64,000 nucleotides of DNA. Origin: Saprospira sp. CCB-QB6 (GTDB lineage Bacteria; Bacteroidota; Bacteroidia; Chitinophagales; Saprospiraceae). The stretch is taken from contig NZ_CP116808.1 of the NCBI RefSeq assembly GCF_028464065.1, forward strand, positions 3,005,501 through 3,069,500, in the 5' to 3' direction. The translations under genes were made by a program, and so were the position numbers. This document shows, piece by piece, positions 51,018-60,973 of the stretch. How positions within the stretch are numbered: position 1 is the first letter of the stretch; each line of letters opens with the position of its first letter. A model generated the notes under the pieces. It had not been told where the DNA came from and searched no databases. It worked only from the letters and a program-made list of their open reading frames with translations.

Positions 51018-54000
51018 ATGAAGAACATATTTACCCTTTTGTTTTTGAGTATGAGCTTGTGTCTTTGGGGGCAGAAGACGATCAGTTTAGCTAATTTGAG
51101 TGTGCCCTCGGCCTTGCAGGAAGCCTGTCCTGGGCATACGATAGAGATTGATTATGGGGGGTATAATGAGCATCCAGATTTTTTCTTTTTTTCATTGAAG
51201 GGAGGTCGGCATCGATTGGTAAAAACGCAGCCTGGGTCTGGTGGAGACACGATATATTGGTCGCATGTGCAGAACTGGGAATCTTTAGGACATTTATCGC
51301 CTCCTACTGGAGGTTATACTACGGATAGTTCGTCTGCTCAGACGGTTCGTCAAGGGGCTACGGGGAATTATTCTGGAACGATTACTTTTCAGGCGCCTCA
51401 GGATATTAGTTCGGGGACGATTGTGCTTTATGCTGTGGGGGCTAGTTTTAATGATCCTCCAATTGCGTTGGATACTATAGTTTTATTGGCTACGAATCCA
51501 GATATCAATGTATCGCCTATACCGACAACTATGTGTACAACAGATAGTGTAGCCATTTTTGTGACTCCTGCGCCTAGTTCTTCAGGGGGAACGGGTTCTA
51601 TAGCGGTTTCGACATTGAGTTCTACGAACTTCACGGCAAGTAATTATTTTATTACGAACAACAATCCGACTAATCCATTAGATTATACCTTTGTCCCTAA
51701 TGGGGTAAGTGGGGCAGCTTCTATTTTGGATGCGCAGTTATTGTCTGAAGGTTATACTATTCGTTATAATTATGTGCCTACTATGCAGACAACGGGGGCG
51801 AGTTGTCCGGCTAAGAATAAGTCTCAGGTAACGACGATTTATAATAACAATATTGATGGAGCTTCTTTTGCGGCGGTTACGAATCGGGAGGATAGTGCTA
51901 TTTTGCAATTGCAGGGAGTTTCTCCAACGAGTTTTGAGAATTTGATCATCAATAATAGTTTAGAGGATACTATTTATGGTCCTTATGTTATTGATGGGGA
52001 GGTGTTTTTGGCTTCGCAGTCGGGTATTGGGACATTTCCAGTAACTTATGAGGTGGAGAATGGGCCCTGTTTGGCACAGGCTTCTGCCAATGTTTTGGTA
52101 CGGGATGTTCCTGGTCGGGTAATGCCTTATTCTTACTGTAGTTTGGATACGGCATTTACGTTTGAGAGAGACACGGCAAACTTTCCTTGGGATCCTACTT
52201 ATAGGGGGCGAAGAAGGGAAATCTATAGTCGAAAGTATTTGATGGATGTAGATGTACAGCCAGCGGCATGTTTAACGGTTTTGAATAGTACTGTTGGTCA
52301 GGAGCGATATCAGATTGATCCTGCAGCAGCTCCTGTGGGAACGGATACAATTTGGGTTCAGATTGTTTATAAGGAGGAGCGAATAGAGTATAGTGGTTCT
52401 GGAAATGACCGTGATTTGAATAACTATGATCCGAAAGATACTTTAGCGATATTGGCTTATTATGAAGCAATTGAGTTATTTGCTCCTCAGCAGCCTGTTA
52501 TTGATACGACTTTGCAGGCAAATTACTGTAATGATGTGGCGATTGTGGCGCTTAATTCTACGCCAGCAGGTGGGGTACATGATTTGATTACGTTGACAGG
52601 GCCTCATACGGGGACCATTCGTCAAGCTGGAAATAACTTTAGTCCAGCTAGTTTGCATCAGGGGGAGATTAGTGATATTCGATATAGGTTGATTTATGAG
52701 TCGGGTATTGGTAACTGTATTGCTTATGATACCGCGGAGTTCACTGTTGTTGCCCCTATTAGTTTGGCATTTATTGGGCGACACTCGGCAAATCAAGGAA
52801 ATGGGAATAATACTTACTGTTACAATGACCCATCTAATCAGTTATTGACGGCTCCTGCACCTACGCGCTATAATCATCCAGATTCTTTACAGCTAGAAGA
52901 GGGGAGTTTTTCTGGGCCAGGTATTCAGGGTTTTGGACCTGTATTTAATCCTCGAGCGGCTAATCCTGGAAGTTTTAACATTCGTTATACCTATGTAAAT
53001 CAGTATGGCTGTAAGAGCTTTGTCGATTCTTTATTTACAGTAGATCCAGGCCCCAATCCTATTTTGTCTAGTGATCAACTGGGAGATACTTATTGTGCAA
53101 ATGATACTTTGGGTATTTTGACTGGTTCTCCAGCAGGAGGAATATTCTTTGGCCCAACGATTCAGAATCCTCAGGATAGCGCATTTCAGCCTAATATTAT
53201 TTATGCTCCCCCTACACCTAATACTGCGGGAACTGTAGATTTTGAGTACCGTTATACAGATCCCAATACAGGTTGTAGCGATACAACATCTTTAACTGTA
53301 ACGATTAACCCGCTGCCACAACCTAGCCTAACTGTTAGTGACTATTACTTCTGTGAGTCAGATCAGCCGGTTAGCTTAAATGGACAGCCAGCAGGAGGGG
53401 TATTTTATTATTACAATACTACCGATACGCTCTACGATGCTACCTATTACCCTAACCCCAATTATCCTACTTTACTTACTTCCACTCGAATAGATACTGT
53501 GGTTTATGAATTGGAGGCTTTAGGTTGTGTTAATCGAACAGAAGCTGTACTGACCACTTATCCTAATCCAGTTTTTGGCTTTTCAACTGTAAGTGGAAGA
53601 GGCGATACGAGCACGCATGTTTGTTTGGGACAGGATACGCTCTTTTTCTTTCCCTATCTGTCTGCAGGCCAAGTATTGAGTTATGATGGACCAGGGGTAT
53701 TAAATAATACAGATTTCCTTCTACCACAAGTAGCTGGAGTTGGGGCACATAATGTTCGAGCTATTTACGAAGACTCTACATACTTCCCTGCTGTTTGTCG
53801 AGATACTGCCTTCGCAGAGTTTTATGTGCATAGTCAACCTAATGTAGATTTTACTTCTATTGATGGCTGTGGAACACAAGATGCCGTGCTCTTCCCAGAT
53901 AATGCAAACCTCGGCCTAACAGGAACTGTGCCTGGTACAACAACCCTTTATGACTCCATTTCTCAGGTTGTTTGGGACTTTGGAGATGGAACCATCCGCT

Positions 54001-55718
54001 CAGGAACCTTTGATCTCAATACAAATACTATTGATACCGTACATTATGTTTATCCTCAAGAGGGCGTGTATACAGCCTCTCTTTTTGTAGAGAATAATAA
54101 CTACTGCTCTGATTCTGCAGAATTACGCATCTTGGTTCTTCCTGCAATTCGCCCCACAGATTCTGTTCCCTACTTCCAAGATTTTGAAGCAGATGCCGGA
54201 GGATGGATAGAAGAAGCTGAAGCAGGAAATGTCAGTAGTAACCTTTGGGAATGGGGAACCTCTAATGCAAATGTAATTGCTTCAGGACATGGAAATACAT
54301 GGATTACTGGACTCAACCGAACCTATACTTCTGGTGGCGAAGACGGATGGGTTTATAGCCCATGTATCGATATGACTGGCCTAGAACGCCCAATGATGAG
54401 CCTAGATCTTTATTATGAAACCGACCCCGGAAATGATGGTGCCGTAATCGAATATTTTGACGAAGATTTACGCAAATGGGTGCCTCTAGGCGAACAAGGA
54501 AGAGGGATCGAATGGTATAATTACAATGTGGTTGCAGGCCGCCCAGGTGTGCAAAACCTAGCCCCCCGTGGCTGGTCTGGCGACTCAGACGGCTGGCAAG
54601 ATGCTCGATATAAACTTGATGACCTAATGAATTACACCAACCTACGCATTCGCATCGCCTTTGGCGCAATAGGCGTAGTTCAAGGGCTAGATGGTGTCGC
54701 CTTTGATAATGTTTGGATTGGTAATCGTAGCAGAAACGTACTGCTCGAACATTTTTCTAATTCAGGCCTTAGCAATTTTGATTATGTCAATCAACATGTT
54801 TATGACCTCATGTACCGCACGCCCGTAATTTACGATGCCGTAATGGTCCAATACCAAACGAGCTTCCCCAATGCAAACGATCGCTTTAACCTCCTTAATG
54901 TCGATGACCCCTCTGCAAGAGTAATCAAGTATGGAATATCTCAAGCAGGTAAGGCACTTATAGATGGCGAAAGATTTAGTGTGACCGCCAATTCACAAGA
55001 CCTTCAAATGGTTGACTTTGAAGAGGATATGCTTCAGTCTCCAAAGTTTGATATTAACATTGATACTTTTGTGAGCTATGCTGGAAATACCCTAGAAGTT
55101 GCCGTAACCTTTACCGCACTAGAAAATATGCCTCTAAGCGATTATGACTTGCATATTGCCGTTTTAGAAGATTCGCTTACCTACTTTAGCGGAGAATATA
55201 CCCATAGCGTGATGCGCAAAATGTTGCCCGCTGCCGATGGTAGCCGATATAGCCGGGCATTTGCTGCTGGAGACCAAGAACATCTTCGATATACCTGGAC
55301 ATATCCCTCAGATTTTGACTTTAATGAGGCTTCTGTGGTCGTTTTCATCCAAGAAGAAACCGCAGGCTCAAAAGAGGTTTTTCAGGCCATTAGCTCTAGA
55401 GATATTACCATTTATCTAGACTCTTTAGGGACCTCTACTTTTGCTATTGCCCAAGCTGAAGCTCAGCCTTTCCAAAACCTAAAACTCTATCCCAATCCCT
55501 CTTCAGAATTCTTTAATTTGCAATTGACTGAACTCCCCCAAAAAGCACATAGCTGGCGTGTTGTCGATTTGCAAGGCCGTATTTTTGAAGAAGGAAGCTG
55601 GGAAGCTGGTCAAGAAAAACTACAACTTTGGGCTAGAGATTGGCCCGCTGGAGTCTACATTTTTGCTATCCAAGGTGAAGGATTTCAGGTGCAACGCAAA
55701 ATGGTGCTGGTCCGATAA
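51018..55718 (+). CDS. Giant T9SS-exported surface protein with PKD domain
   Basis: A 1566-residue exported protein with a signal peptide to about residue 18 (ending LWGQ). The first about 950 residues are a series of beta-sandwich repeats that alternate cysteine-bearing motifs such as GxxYCxND and AGGxFxGPG. A PKD domain follows near 990-1045 (VVWDFGDGTIRSG...VYPQEGVYTASLFVENN). A jelly-roll or MAM-like unit follows (PYFQDFEADAGGWIEEAE..., SPCIDMTGLERP). The C-terminal about 80 residues (LKLYPNPSSEFFNLQL...GVYIFAIQGEGFQVQRKMVLVR) are a type A T9SS sorting domain. Likely an adhesin or gliding/prey-contact protein. Codon use changes along the gene (see findings). Confidence 0.85.
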   Translation: MKNIFTLLFLSMSLCLWGQKTISLANLSVPSALQEACPGHTIEIDYGGYNEHPDFFFFSLKGGRHRLVKTQPGSGGDTIYWSHVQNWESLGHLSPPTGGYTTDSSSAQTVRQGATGNYSGTITFQAPQDISSGTIVLYAVGASFNDPPIALDTIVLLATNPDINVSPIPTTMCTTDSVAIFVTPAPSSSGGTGSIAVSTLSSTNFTASNYFITNNNPTNPLDYTFVPNGVSGAASILDAQLLSEGYTIRYNYVPTMQTTGASCPAKNKSQVTTIYNNNIDGASFAAVTNREDSAILQLQGVSPTSFENLIINNSLEDTIYGPYVIDGEVFLASQSGIGTFPVTYEVENGPCLAQASANVLVRDVPGRVMPYSYCSLDTAFTFERDTANFPWDPTYRGRRREIYSRKYLMDVDVQPAACLTVLNSTVGQERYQIDPAAAPVGTDTIWVQIVYKEERIEYSGSGNDRDLNNYDPKDTLAILAYYEAIELFAPQQPVIDTTLQANYCNDVAIVALNSTPAGGVHDLITLTGPHTGTIRQAGNNFSPASLHQGEISDIRYRLIYESGIGNCIAYDTAEFTVVAPISLAFIGRHSANQGNGNNTYCYNDPSNQLLTAPAPTRYNHPDSLQLEEGSFSGPGIQGFGPVFNPRAANPGSFNIRYTYVNQYGCKSFVDSLFTVDPGPNPILSSDQLGDTYCANDTLGILTGSPAGGIFFGPTIQNPQDSAFQPNIIYAPPTPNTAGTVDFEYRYTDPNTGCSDTTSLTVTINPLPQPSLTVSDYYFCESDQPVSLNGQPAGGVFYYYNTTDTLYDATYYPNPNYPTLLTSTRIDTVVYELEALGCVNRTEAVLTTYPNPVFGFSTVSGRGDTSTHVCLGQDTLFFFPYLSAGQVLSYDGPGVLNNTDFLLPQVAGVGAHNVRAIYEDSTYFPAVCRDTAFAEFYVHSQPNVDFTSIDGCGTQDAVLFPDNANLGLTGTVPGTTTLYDSISQVVWDFGDGTIRSGTFDLNTNTIDTVHYVYPQEGVYTASLFVENNNYCSDSAELRILVLPAIRPTDSVPYFQDFEADAGGWIEEAEAGNVSSNLWEWGTSNANVIASGHGNTWITGLNRTYTSGGEDGWVYSPCIDMTGLERPMMSLDLYYETDPGNDGAVIEYFDEDLRKWVPLGEQGRGIEWYNYNVVAGRPGVQNLAPRGWSGDSDGWQDARYKLDDLMNYTNLRIRIAFGAIGVVQGLDGVAFDNVWIGNRSRNVLLEHFSNSGLSNFDYVNQHVYDLMYRTPVIYDAVMVQYQTSFPNANDRFNLLNVDDPSARVIKYGISQAGKALIDGERFSVTANSQDLQMVDFEEDMLQSPKFDINIDTFVSYAGNTLEVAVTFTALENMPLSDYDLHIAVLEDSLTYFSGEYTHSVMRKMLPAADGSRYSRAFAAGDQEHLRYTWTYPSDFDFNEASVVVFIQEETAGSKEVFQAISSRDITIYLDSLGTSTFAIAQAEAQPFQNLKLYPNPSSEFFNLQLTELPQKAHSWRVVDLQGRIFEEGSWEAGQEKLQLWARDWPAGVYIFAIQGEGFQVQRKMVLVR

Positions 55719-55732
55719 TTTAGGGGCCCGCG

Positions 55733-55855
55733 GCCGCCCTTTTTAGCGGGGCGGCCGCCGCTAGGCTCCGCAGCTCGCTATTCGCTCGGCCCTGCGGGCT
55801 TCACTTCGTTTCGCCCTGGGTCTGGCCTACGGCCACTGCTGCGCAGCGCTGGGCC
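55733..55855 (+). repeat. CIR element, C-type
   Basis: Forward copy GGGGCCCGCGGCCGCC to CGCAGCGCTGGGCC; the ends GGCCC and GGGCC pair. Hairpin 1 has GCGGCCGCC arms, hairpin 3 is TGGCC-TAC-GGCCA. No long T-run precedes it. Two hairpins follow at about 55856-55890. Confidence 0.85.
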
Positions 55856-55894
55856 ATTGGCCCTTCGGGCCTTGGCGGCTATGCCGCCAACCTA

Positions 55895-55920
55895 GACTCC
55901 CCTAAAGAGGAGTTCTTTTT
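55895..55920 (+). terminator. Terminator after the giant surface protein
   Basis: ACTCC and GGAGT form the stem (with further partial pairing), followed by TTCTTTTT. It lies 177 bases after the stop, beyond the CIR element. Confidence 0.55.
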
Positions 55921-55978
55921 CAGGAATCTCCTTAGCTAAACTCCCAGAGCGCCTATTAAAGAGAAGGGAGATATTGAT

Positions 55979-56015
55979 AAAACAGGCCCCAATGCATCGC
56001 ATTGGGGCCTGTTTT
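55979..56015. terminator. 17-bp perfect hairpin with T4
   Basis: AAAACAGGCCCCAATGC and GCATTGGGGCCTGTTTT are perfectly complementary around an ATC loop. It works as a terminator on either strand. It marks the border before the AAA+ gene. Confidence 0.75.
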
Positions 56016-56027
56016 AGTATAGAGGAG

Positions 56028-56186
56028 TGCAGGCCCGCAGGCTAGACCGAAGCGCATAGCGCTGAAGGACCGAGCAGACCTGCTAGCCCCGACAACCAGC
56101 CTCGAAAGAGGCGCCAGTTCGATGAAGTAAACGACAACAAGGCCTTTAGGCCGTCTTCGACGACTGAAAGGAGTAGCGCCCCAAAA
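56028..56186 (-). repeat. Degenerate CIR element with insert module
   Basis: Reverse copy with the T-run and GGGGCGCTACTCC start, an internal module with GGCCTAAAGGCC and TTGTTGTCG, and the CTCGGTCCTTC core. Hairpin 2 is AGCGC-TAT-GCGCT. The outer ends no longer pair clearly. Confidence 0.65.
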
Positions 56187-56249
56187 AGAAATTAAACTTG
56201 CAGAAAGCATCCTAAAAGATTATATTAGATAGTTCATAAAAAGTGATCT

Positions 56250-58898
56250 ATGTCAAAATTAATCGACCCGAATTTTAAGCCTTATAAGTGTTTGGATCTC
56301 AAGACCTATTGTACTGTAGAATGGTTGGCGGGCAATAAGAAAAAATATCGACAGGTGTTTGACCGCTATGAGACAGCTCATATTTATGCGGAATTGACCT
56401 TTTATAATAAATTATTTGATGAGGAAGACTGGATGGTGAAGGTTAACCTCAAGTGTTATTCGCTCAAAAAGGGGCGAAAAGAGCTTTGTGACCTTAGTTT
56501 TGAGCGCAAAGTGAGCCGTTATGACAATTGTGTATATATTCGAGAGGGCTGGGGCAACAAGAAAAAAGGCAACTTTTGGAAGGCAGGCAGTTATTATTGG
56601 GAAGCTTATATTGATGGGGAAAAAGTGGCTACTCGTTACTTTTATATAGAGGATACGGGCAAGAAAACGCTAGATATTCAGCATTATTTGCAGTTAAAAT
56701 CGGCAAAGATGTTTGAGGCACCCTATAATGCTGATTTGCCAGTAGACCAAAGGGTTTATCTCAAAACTTTTCCAGCCAATGAAACTCGTTATGTACATAT
56801 TGATTTGGGCCTAGAGAATGTTTTTCGGGCCAAATCTTGGCATTGTGAACTCGTAGTTCGGGTGTATAATGCAGCTCGACAGCTTAAAGGAGAGGCTACC
56901 CATTTGCAAACAATTGAGGCGGAAGAAGAACTTTTGGATATTGAACTACAATGGGGCTCTAATGTCAAAGGCTCTTGGAGCAAAGGACAATACACCGCTG
57001 AAATCATTTTCATGGATCAGCTGCTAGCCATTCTGCCTTTTACCGTAGATGAAGAAGCAGAGGAAGGAATTGTAGGTTGTATTTTGCCCAATCAATTTCA
57101 ACCTATGGTTTTGCAGGGGCTAGATGGCCATGGAGAGGACTTTGAAGAAGTCATGCAGGGCCTAGAGCGATTGATCGGTTTAGCTGCCATTAAACAGAAA
57201 CTTCGAGATCATGCCAATTATCTCCAATTTTTGCAATTGCGTAGAGATAAGGGCTTTGCAGAGTTAGAGGAAACGAGTTTACATGCCGTTTTTCAGGGAA
57301 ATCCAGGTACAGGAAAAACTACGGTGGCCAAAATGATGGGTCGTCTTTACCGCAGTATGGGCCTACTTTCCAAGGGACATGTGCATGAGGTGGATCGGGT
57401 AGACCTTGTTGGAGAATATATTGGCCAAACGGCCCCCAAGGTGCGTGAAGCTATTGAAAAGGCCCGCGGAGGTGTGCTTTTTATTGATGAAGCCTACGCT
57501 TTGGCCAGAACTAATGACGATAGCAAGGATTTTGGCCGTGAAGTGATTGAGATTTTGGTCAAGGAAATGTCTAATGGCCCTGGCGATATGGCCGTAATTG
57601 TGGCAGGCTATCCCAAGGAGATGAAATACTTTTTGAGCTCAAACCCCGGCTTGCGCTCTCGATTCAAACTCTTTTTTGACTTTAGCGATTATTTGCCCGA
57701 TGAATTATCAGCTATCTCGCTTTATGCTTGCCAACAAAAGGGAATTATACTTTCTACAGAGGCTCGCAAAGCTTTGGACCAAATGATTGTGGACGCTTTC
57801 CGATCTAGAGATCGCAGCTTTGGCAATGCCCGCTTTGTCTATGACCTAATTGAGGAGGCCAAAATTAACTTAGGCCTGCGCATTATGAGCAGCGAAGCTC
57901 CTCATAAATTGAGTAAAGAAGCCTTAGAAACAGTTGCTTTGGAAGATGTAGAGCGTATTGAACTAGAAAGCCCCAAGCGCTTACCCAATTTGCCTATTGA
58001 TGAACGCTTATTGAGTGAAGCGATGAAAGAACTCAATGAGTTGATTGGAATGCAAAATATCAAGACCGAAATTGCGGAATTGGTGCAACTAGTCCGTTTC
58101 TACCGCATTAGCCACCGACATGTACTCAATAAGTTCTTTTTGCATACGGTTTTTGTTGGTAACCCCGGAACAGGAAAAACTACGGTAGCCCGAATCTTAA
58201 CCAAAATCTATAAGGCTTTGGGTATCTTGGAACGTGGCCATATGGTAGAAACCGACCGACAGGGCTTGGTGGCCGGTTATGTGGGCCAAACAGCAATTAA
58301 AACCTCTGAGCGCATTGATGAAGCAATGGGAGGAGTTCTCTTTATTGATGAGGCTTATGCCTTAACTTCTGGTGGAAATGGAGGTTTAGCTAATGCTAGT
58401 GATTTTGGCAATGAAGCGATCCAAACGCTACTCAAGCGAATGGAGGATTCTAGAGGACAGTTTTTTGTCTTTGCCGCAGGCTATCCTGAAAATATGGAGA
58501 CCTTTCTTAAGGTAAATCCTGGCCTACGCTCTCGTTTTGATAAGGTCCTTAAATTTGAGGATTATAATAGCGAAGAACTCTATGCAATCGCCCTAATGAT
58601 GTTGGAAGAAGAAGGCTTGGAACTAGAAGAATCCGCAGCCGATTATCTTCGCCAACACCTAGGCCAGATGTATGAAGTACGAGATAAGTATTTTGGCAAT
58701 GCGCGCTCGGTCCGCCAACTTATCAATGAGATTAGCCGCCGCCAAAGCCTGCGCCTCGCCGCCCTCACAGAAGAGGAACGCCAAGCACTTTCGCTCAAGC
58801 AGGTGAGCTATGCCGATGTGGCTGGACTAGCCGCAGAAAATGAAGATCAACTCTTTAATAAAAAGTCAATTGGGTTTCGCCCTAAAGGCAATGCCTAA
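56250..58898 (+). CDS. Double AAA+ ATPase (CbbX/SpoVK-like) with novel N-terminal domain
   Basis: An 882-residue soluble protein. Residues 1-300 form a beta-rich domain (two repeats with YKCLDLKTYCTVEW..., and VDQRVYLKTFPANETRYVHID) that I do not recognise. Two CbbX-type AAA+ modules follow. The first has Walker A GNPGTGKT at 350-357 and Walker B LFIDEAYAL with D413-E414. The second has Walker A at 637-644 and D700-E701. Both have the arginine-finger-like LRSRF and the family GYPxxM motif, so both ATPases look active. CbbX proteins remodel rubisco; EccA and SpoVK relatives serve secretion and sporulation. No rubisco or ESX genes are near, so the substrate is unknown. It is convergent with the GH25 gene by 4 bases. 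Confidence 0.85.
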   Translation: MSKLIDPNFKPYKCLDLKTYCTVEWLAGNKKKYRQVFDRYETAHIYAELTFYNKLFDEEDWMVKVNLKCYSLKKGRKELCDLSFERKVSRYDNCVYIREGWGNKKKGNFWKAGSYYWEAYIDGEKVATRYFYIEDTGKKTLDIQHYLQLKSAKMFEAPYNADLPVDQRVYLKTFPANETRYVHIDLGLENVFRAKSWHCELVVRVYNAARQLKGEATHLQTIEAEEELLDIELQWGSNVKGSWSKGQYTAEIIFMDQLLAILPFTVDEEAEEGIVGCILPNQFQPMVLQGLDGHGEDFEEVMQGLERLIGLAAIKQKLRDHANYLQFLQLRRDKGFAELEETSLHAVFQGNPGTGKTTVAKMMGRLYRSMGLLSKGHVHEVDRVDLVGEYIGQTAPKVREAIEKARGGVLFIDEAYALARTNDDSKDFGREVIEILVKEMSNGPGDMAVIVAGYPKEMKYFLSSNPGLRSRFKLFFDFSDYLPDELSAISLYACQQKGIILSTEARKALDQMIVDAFRSRDRSFGNARFVYDLIEEAKINLGLRIMSSEAPHKLSKEALETVALEDVERIELESPKRLPNLPIDERLLSEAMKELNELIGMQNIKTEIAELVQLVRFYRISHRHVLNKFFLHTVFVGNPGTGKTTVARILTKIYKALGILERGHMVETDRQGLVAGYVGQTAIKTSERIDEAMGGVLFIDEAYALTSGGNGGLANASDFGNEAIQTLLKRMEDSRGQFFVFAAGYPENMETFLKVNPGLRSRFDKVLKFEDYNSEELYAIALMMLEEEGLELEESAADYLRQHLGQMYEVRDKYFGNARSVRQLINEISRRQSLRLAALTEEERQALSLKQVSYADVAGLAAENEDQLFNKKSIGFRPKGNA

Positions 58899-59548
58899 GG
58901 CAACAATAAAGCATCTAGCTCGGCTTCTGTAGCCGAAAAAACATTGAGGTCGACCCGAGCAGAAATGCCCGGATGTCGGCCTTTGTTACTATACTGCCAA
59001 AAGAGCCAGCCTTTGGTCGTTGGCGCTTTATGATTATAACGGGCAATCCAAAGGGGATAATCACTAAACTCAGGATGTAAATAACGTTCGTAAAACTTCA
59101 TGGAACTATAGATAATGGGCTTGCAATGGCAAGCCTTTTCTACTTCGCCCAACCAAAGCGCAACCCCAAAGCGCAAATTTATTTCATCTACACCATCCAA
59201 TTCCTCTACATCTAAAACGGGGGGCAGATCTCCTTTAGCTAAGGGGACCGTTTTCAGAAAAAAACGAGCCTGCTCAAGGGCAGAACGCTGCGGCCGAAAA
59301 AAATGATAAGCCCCAACTCGAATCCCTTTTTCCTTGAGAGCCGCCCAATTATCCGCAAAAAGAGAATCCTGATAATTATCAGCTTCCGTCGCTTTGATAA
59401 AGACAAAATCAACTGCTTTCTCTTCAAATTGCGCCCAATCTATCCGCTTCTGATAATGCGAAATATCCAAACCTTTGAGCGCATACTCATCGGCCTGATG
59501 TTTACAGGAACAAAGGAGAAGAAACAAAAAGAAGGGCAAAAAGCGCAT
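58895..59548 (-). CDS. GH25 lysozyme-like lipoprotein
   Basis: A 217-residue exported glycoside hydrolase family 25 domain. The signal peptide ends LLCSC, so it is a lipoprotein. The catalytic residues of the N,O-diacetylmuramidase fold are visible: GLDISHYQ at the start of the domain, FIKATEADNY, GAYHFFRP, and PVLDVEEL with the Asp-x-Glu pair. The end (WLFWQYSNKGRHPGISARVDLNVF) is standard. Predicted to cut peptidoglycan, either of the cell itself or of prey. Its start codon overlaps the stop of the upstream nucleotidyltransferase (TAATG), so translation is coupled. It overlaps the AAA+ gene by 4 bases tail to tail. Confidence 0.9.
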   Translation of the reverse strand: MRFLPFFLFLLLCSCKHQADEYALKGLDISHYQKRIDWAQFEEKAVDFVFIKATEADNYQDSLFADNWAALKEKGIRVGAYHFFRPQRSALEQARFFLKTVPLAKGDLPPVLDVEELDGVDEINLRFGVALWLGEVEKACHCKPIIYSSMKFYERYLHPEFSDYPLWIARYNHKAPTTKGWLFWQYSNKGRHPGISARVDLNVFSATEAELDALLLP

Positions 59549-60543
59549 TAGGAAAAGTCAATTTCAGTGTTATCACCAATATTTAAGCTTTGGCTAAGGC
59601 CCTTGACCGAAGCATCACTACCAATTATAGAACGTTGCAAGACGGCCTCCTCAATACTAGCATAATTCCCAATAATGGAGTCATAAATAATGGCTTGCTT
59701 GAGCTGCGCCCCATCTCCCACAGATACATTGGGCCCCAAAATAGAATTCTCAATTTTGCAGCCTTTACCAATGCGCACAGGCGGAATAATAATAGTATTG
59801 CTAAAGCTGTAATTGGTCCCCTCTTCTCGCTCCCGACGCTGCAATAACATGGCATTGGTCGCCAACAAAATCTCTTTTTTACCGCAGTCAAACCAGTTGC
59901 TAATTGGACAAACAGAAATTTTACAGCCTAAACGAACCATCTGCATTAAAGCATCAGTCAACTGAAATTCACCCATCGTTTTGACCTCATGCTCAATAAT
60001 ATAACTTAATGCCGCAATCAATTCTGGTACCTCGCATATCTTATAAATCCCCACAATCGCCATATTTGATTTGGGAATCCTTGGCTTCTCTACCACCTTG
60101 CGGATATAACGGTCCTCATCCAAAACGACTACGCCAAATTCTCTGGGATCATCCACTTTCTTAACGCCCAAACAGGTCGTTTTACTCGATAAAATGCCGC
60201 CCAAATCCCCATCCAAAATAGTGTCACCCAACATAATCAAGAATTCACGCTCTTGCATAAATTCTTTCTGCGCCACCCAAATCGCATGCCCCAGCCCCAA
60301 ACGCTCCTCCTGATAAACAAATACCTTCTTGATATCCGGATATTTATCCTCAATATACTTGCGAATCTTATCGCCCAAATAACCAATCACAAAAACAAAT
60401 TCCTCAATGCCATACCCCTGCAATTGCTCAATAATAGAGGCAATAATCGGCTTGCCTGCTACAGGAATTAAAGGCTTGGGCTGAGTATAAGTGTGTGGAC
60501 GCAAACGAGTGCCCGCACCCGCTACTGGTATTAGCGCTTTCAT
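59548..60543 (-). CDS. Sugar-1-phosphate nucleotidylyltransferase with left-handed helix tail
   Basis: A 331-residue enzyme that makes nucleotide-sugar precursors. The nucleotide-binding signature is MKALIPVAGAGTRLRPHTYTQPKPLIPVAGKPI (GxGTRLRP...PK), and FLIMLGDTILDG carries the metal aspartate. Residues about 250-331 are a left-handed beta-helix of hexapeptide repeats (IGKGCKIENSILGPNVSVGDGAQLKQAI). This resembles the glucose-1-phosphate thymidylyltransferase/UDP-sugar pyrophosphorylase-like group; which nucleotide is used cannot be told. The ATG at 60543 starts exactly at the conserved motif; the ORF is open to 60651. It is translationally coupled to the GH25 gene. Confidence 0.88.
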   Translation of the reverse strand: MKALIPVAGAGTRLRPHTYTQPKPLIPVAGKPIIASIIEQLQGYGIEEFVFVIGYLGDKIRKYIEDKYPDIKKVFVYQEERLGLGHAIWVAQKEFMQEREFLIMLGDTILDGDLGGILSSKTTCLGVKKVDDPREFGVVVLDEDRYIRKVVEKPRIPKSNMAIVGIYKICEVPELIAALSYIIEHEVKTMGEFQLTDALMQMVRLGCKISVCPISNWFDCGKKEILLATNAMLLQRREREEGTNYSFSNTIIIPPVRIGKGCKIENSILGPNVSVGDGAQLKQAIIYDSIIGNYASIEEAVLQRSIIGSDASVKGLSQSLNIGDNTEIDFS

Positions 60544-60737
60544 AAAGTAGGCTTCTGATGAGTGATTTTCTGGATTTCTTTGCTCCAAAATACAGCTTTT
60601 CCCGCAATTCAAGCAGCTTCTATTCCTTTTAGTCAAAAGAGGTGAACGCAAAAAAGTGAATAAAATATAAACAATTTAATGACAATGGCGTTTGTAAAGT
60701 AAAGAAGGACAAAGCAGTACTCTTTTTGAGTTTTCTG

Positions 60738-60933
60738 TTTTGGGGCCTCCCGCCTGCGGCGGGCGGTTACTCCCGTTGGTCGTCGAAGACGGCCTAAAGG
60801 CCTTGTTGTCGCTTTGGGGCTCGCTGTTACTTGCTTTGCTGCGTCGGCTCCCGTTGGTCGGGTCGCTCGGCCCTGCGGCCGCCTTTGGCGGCTTTGGTCT
60901 GGCCTGACGGCCACCCCTACACATCGCTAGGCC
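60738..60933 (+). repeat. CIR element, B-type, enlarged with insert modules
   Basis: Forward copy TTTTGGGGCCTCC to ATCGCTAGGCC, 196 bp instead of about 120. Between hairpin 1 and the core lies the GGTTACTCC..GGCCTAAAGGCC..TTGTTGTCG module, and the core loop itself is expanded. Hairpins CCCGCC-TGC-GGCGGG, GCCGCC-TTT-GGCGGC and TGGCC-TGAC-GGCCA are intact. Confidence 0.82.
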
Positions 60934-60973
60934 AACCCTTCTAGTTTACTTTATTCACCTTTTAAAACTATAT

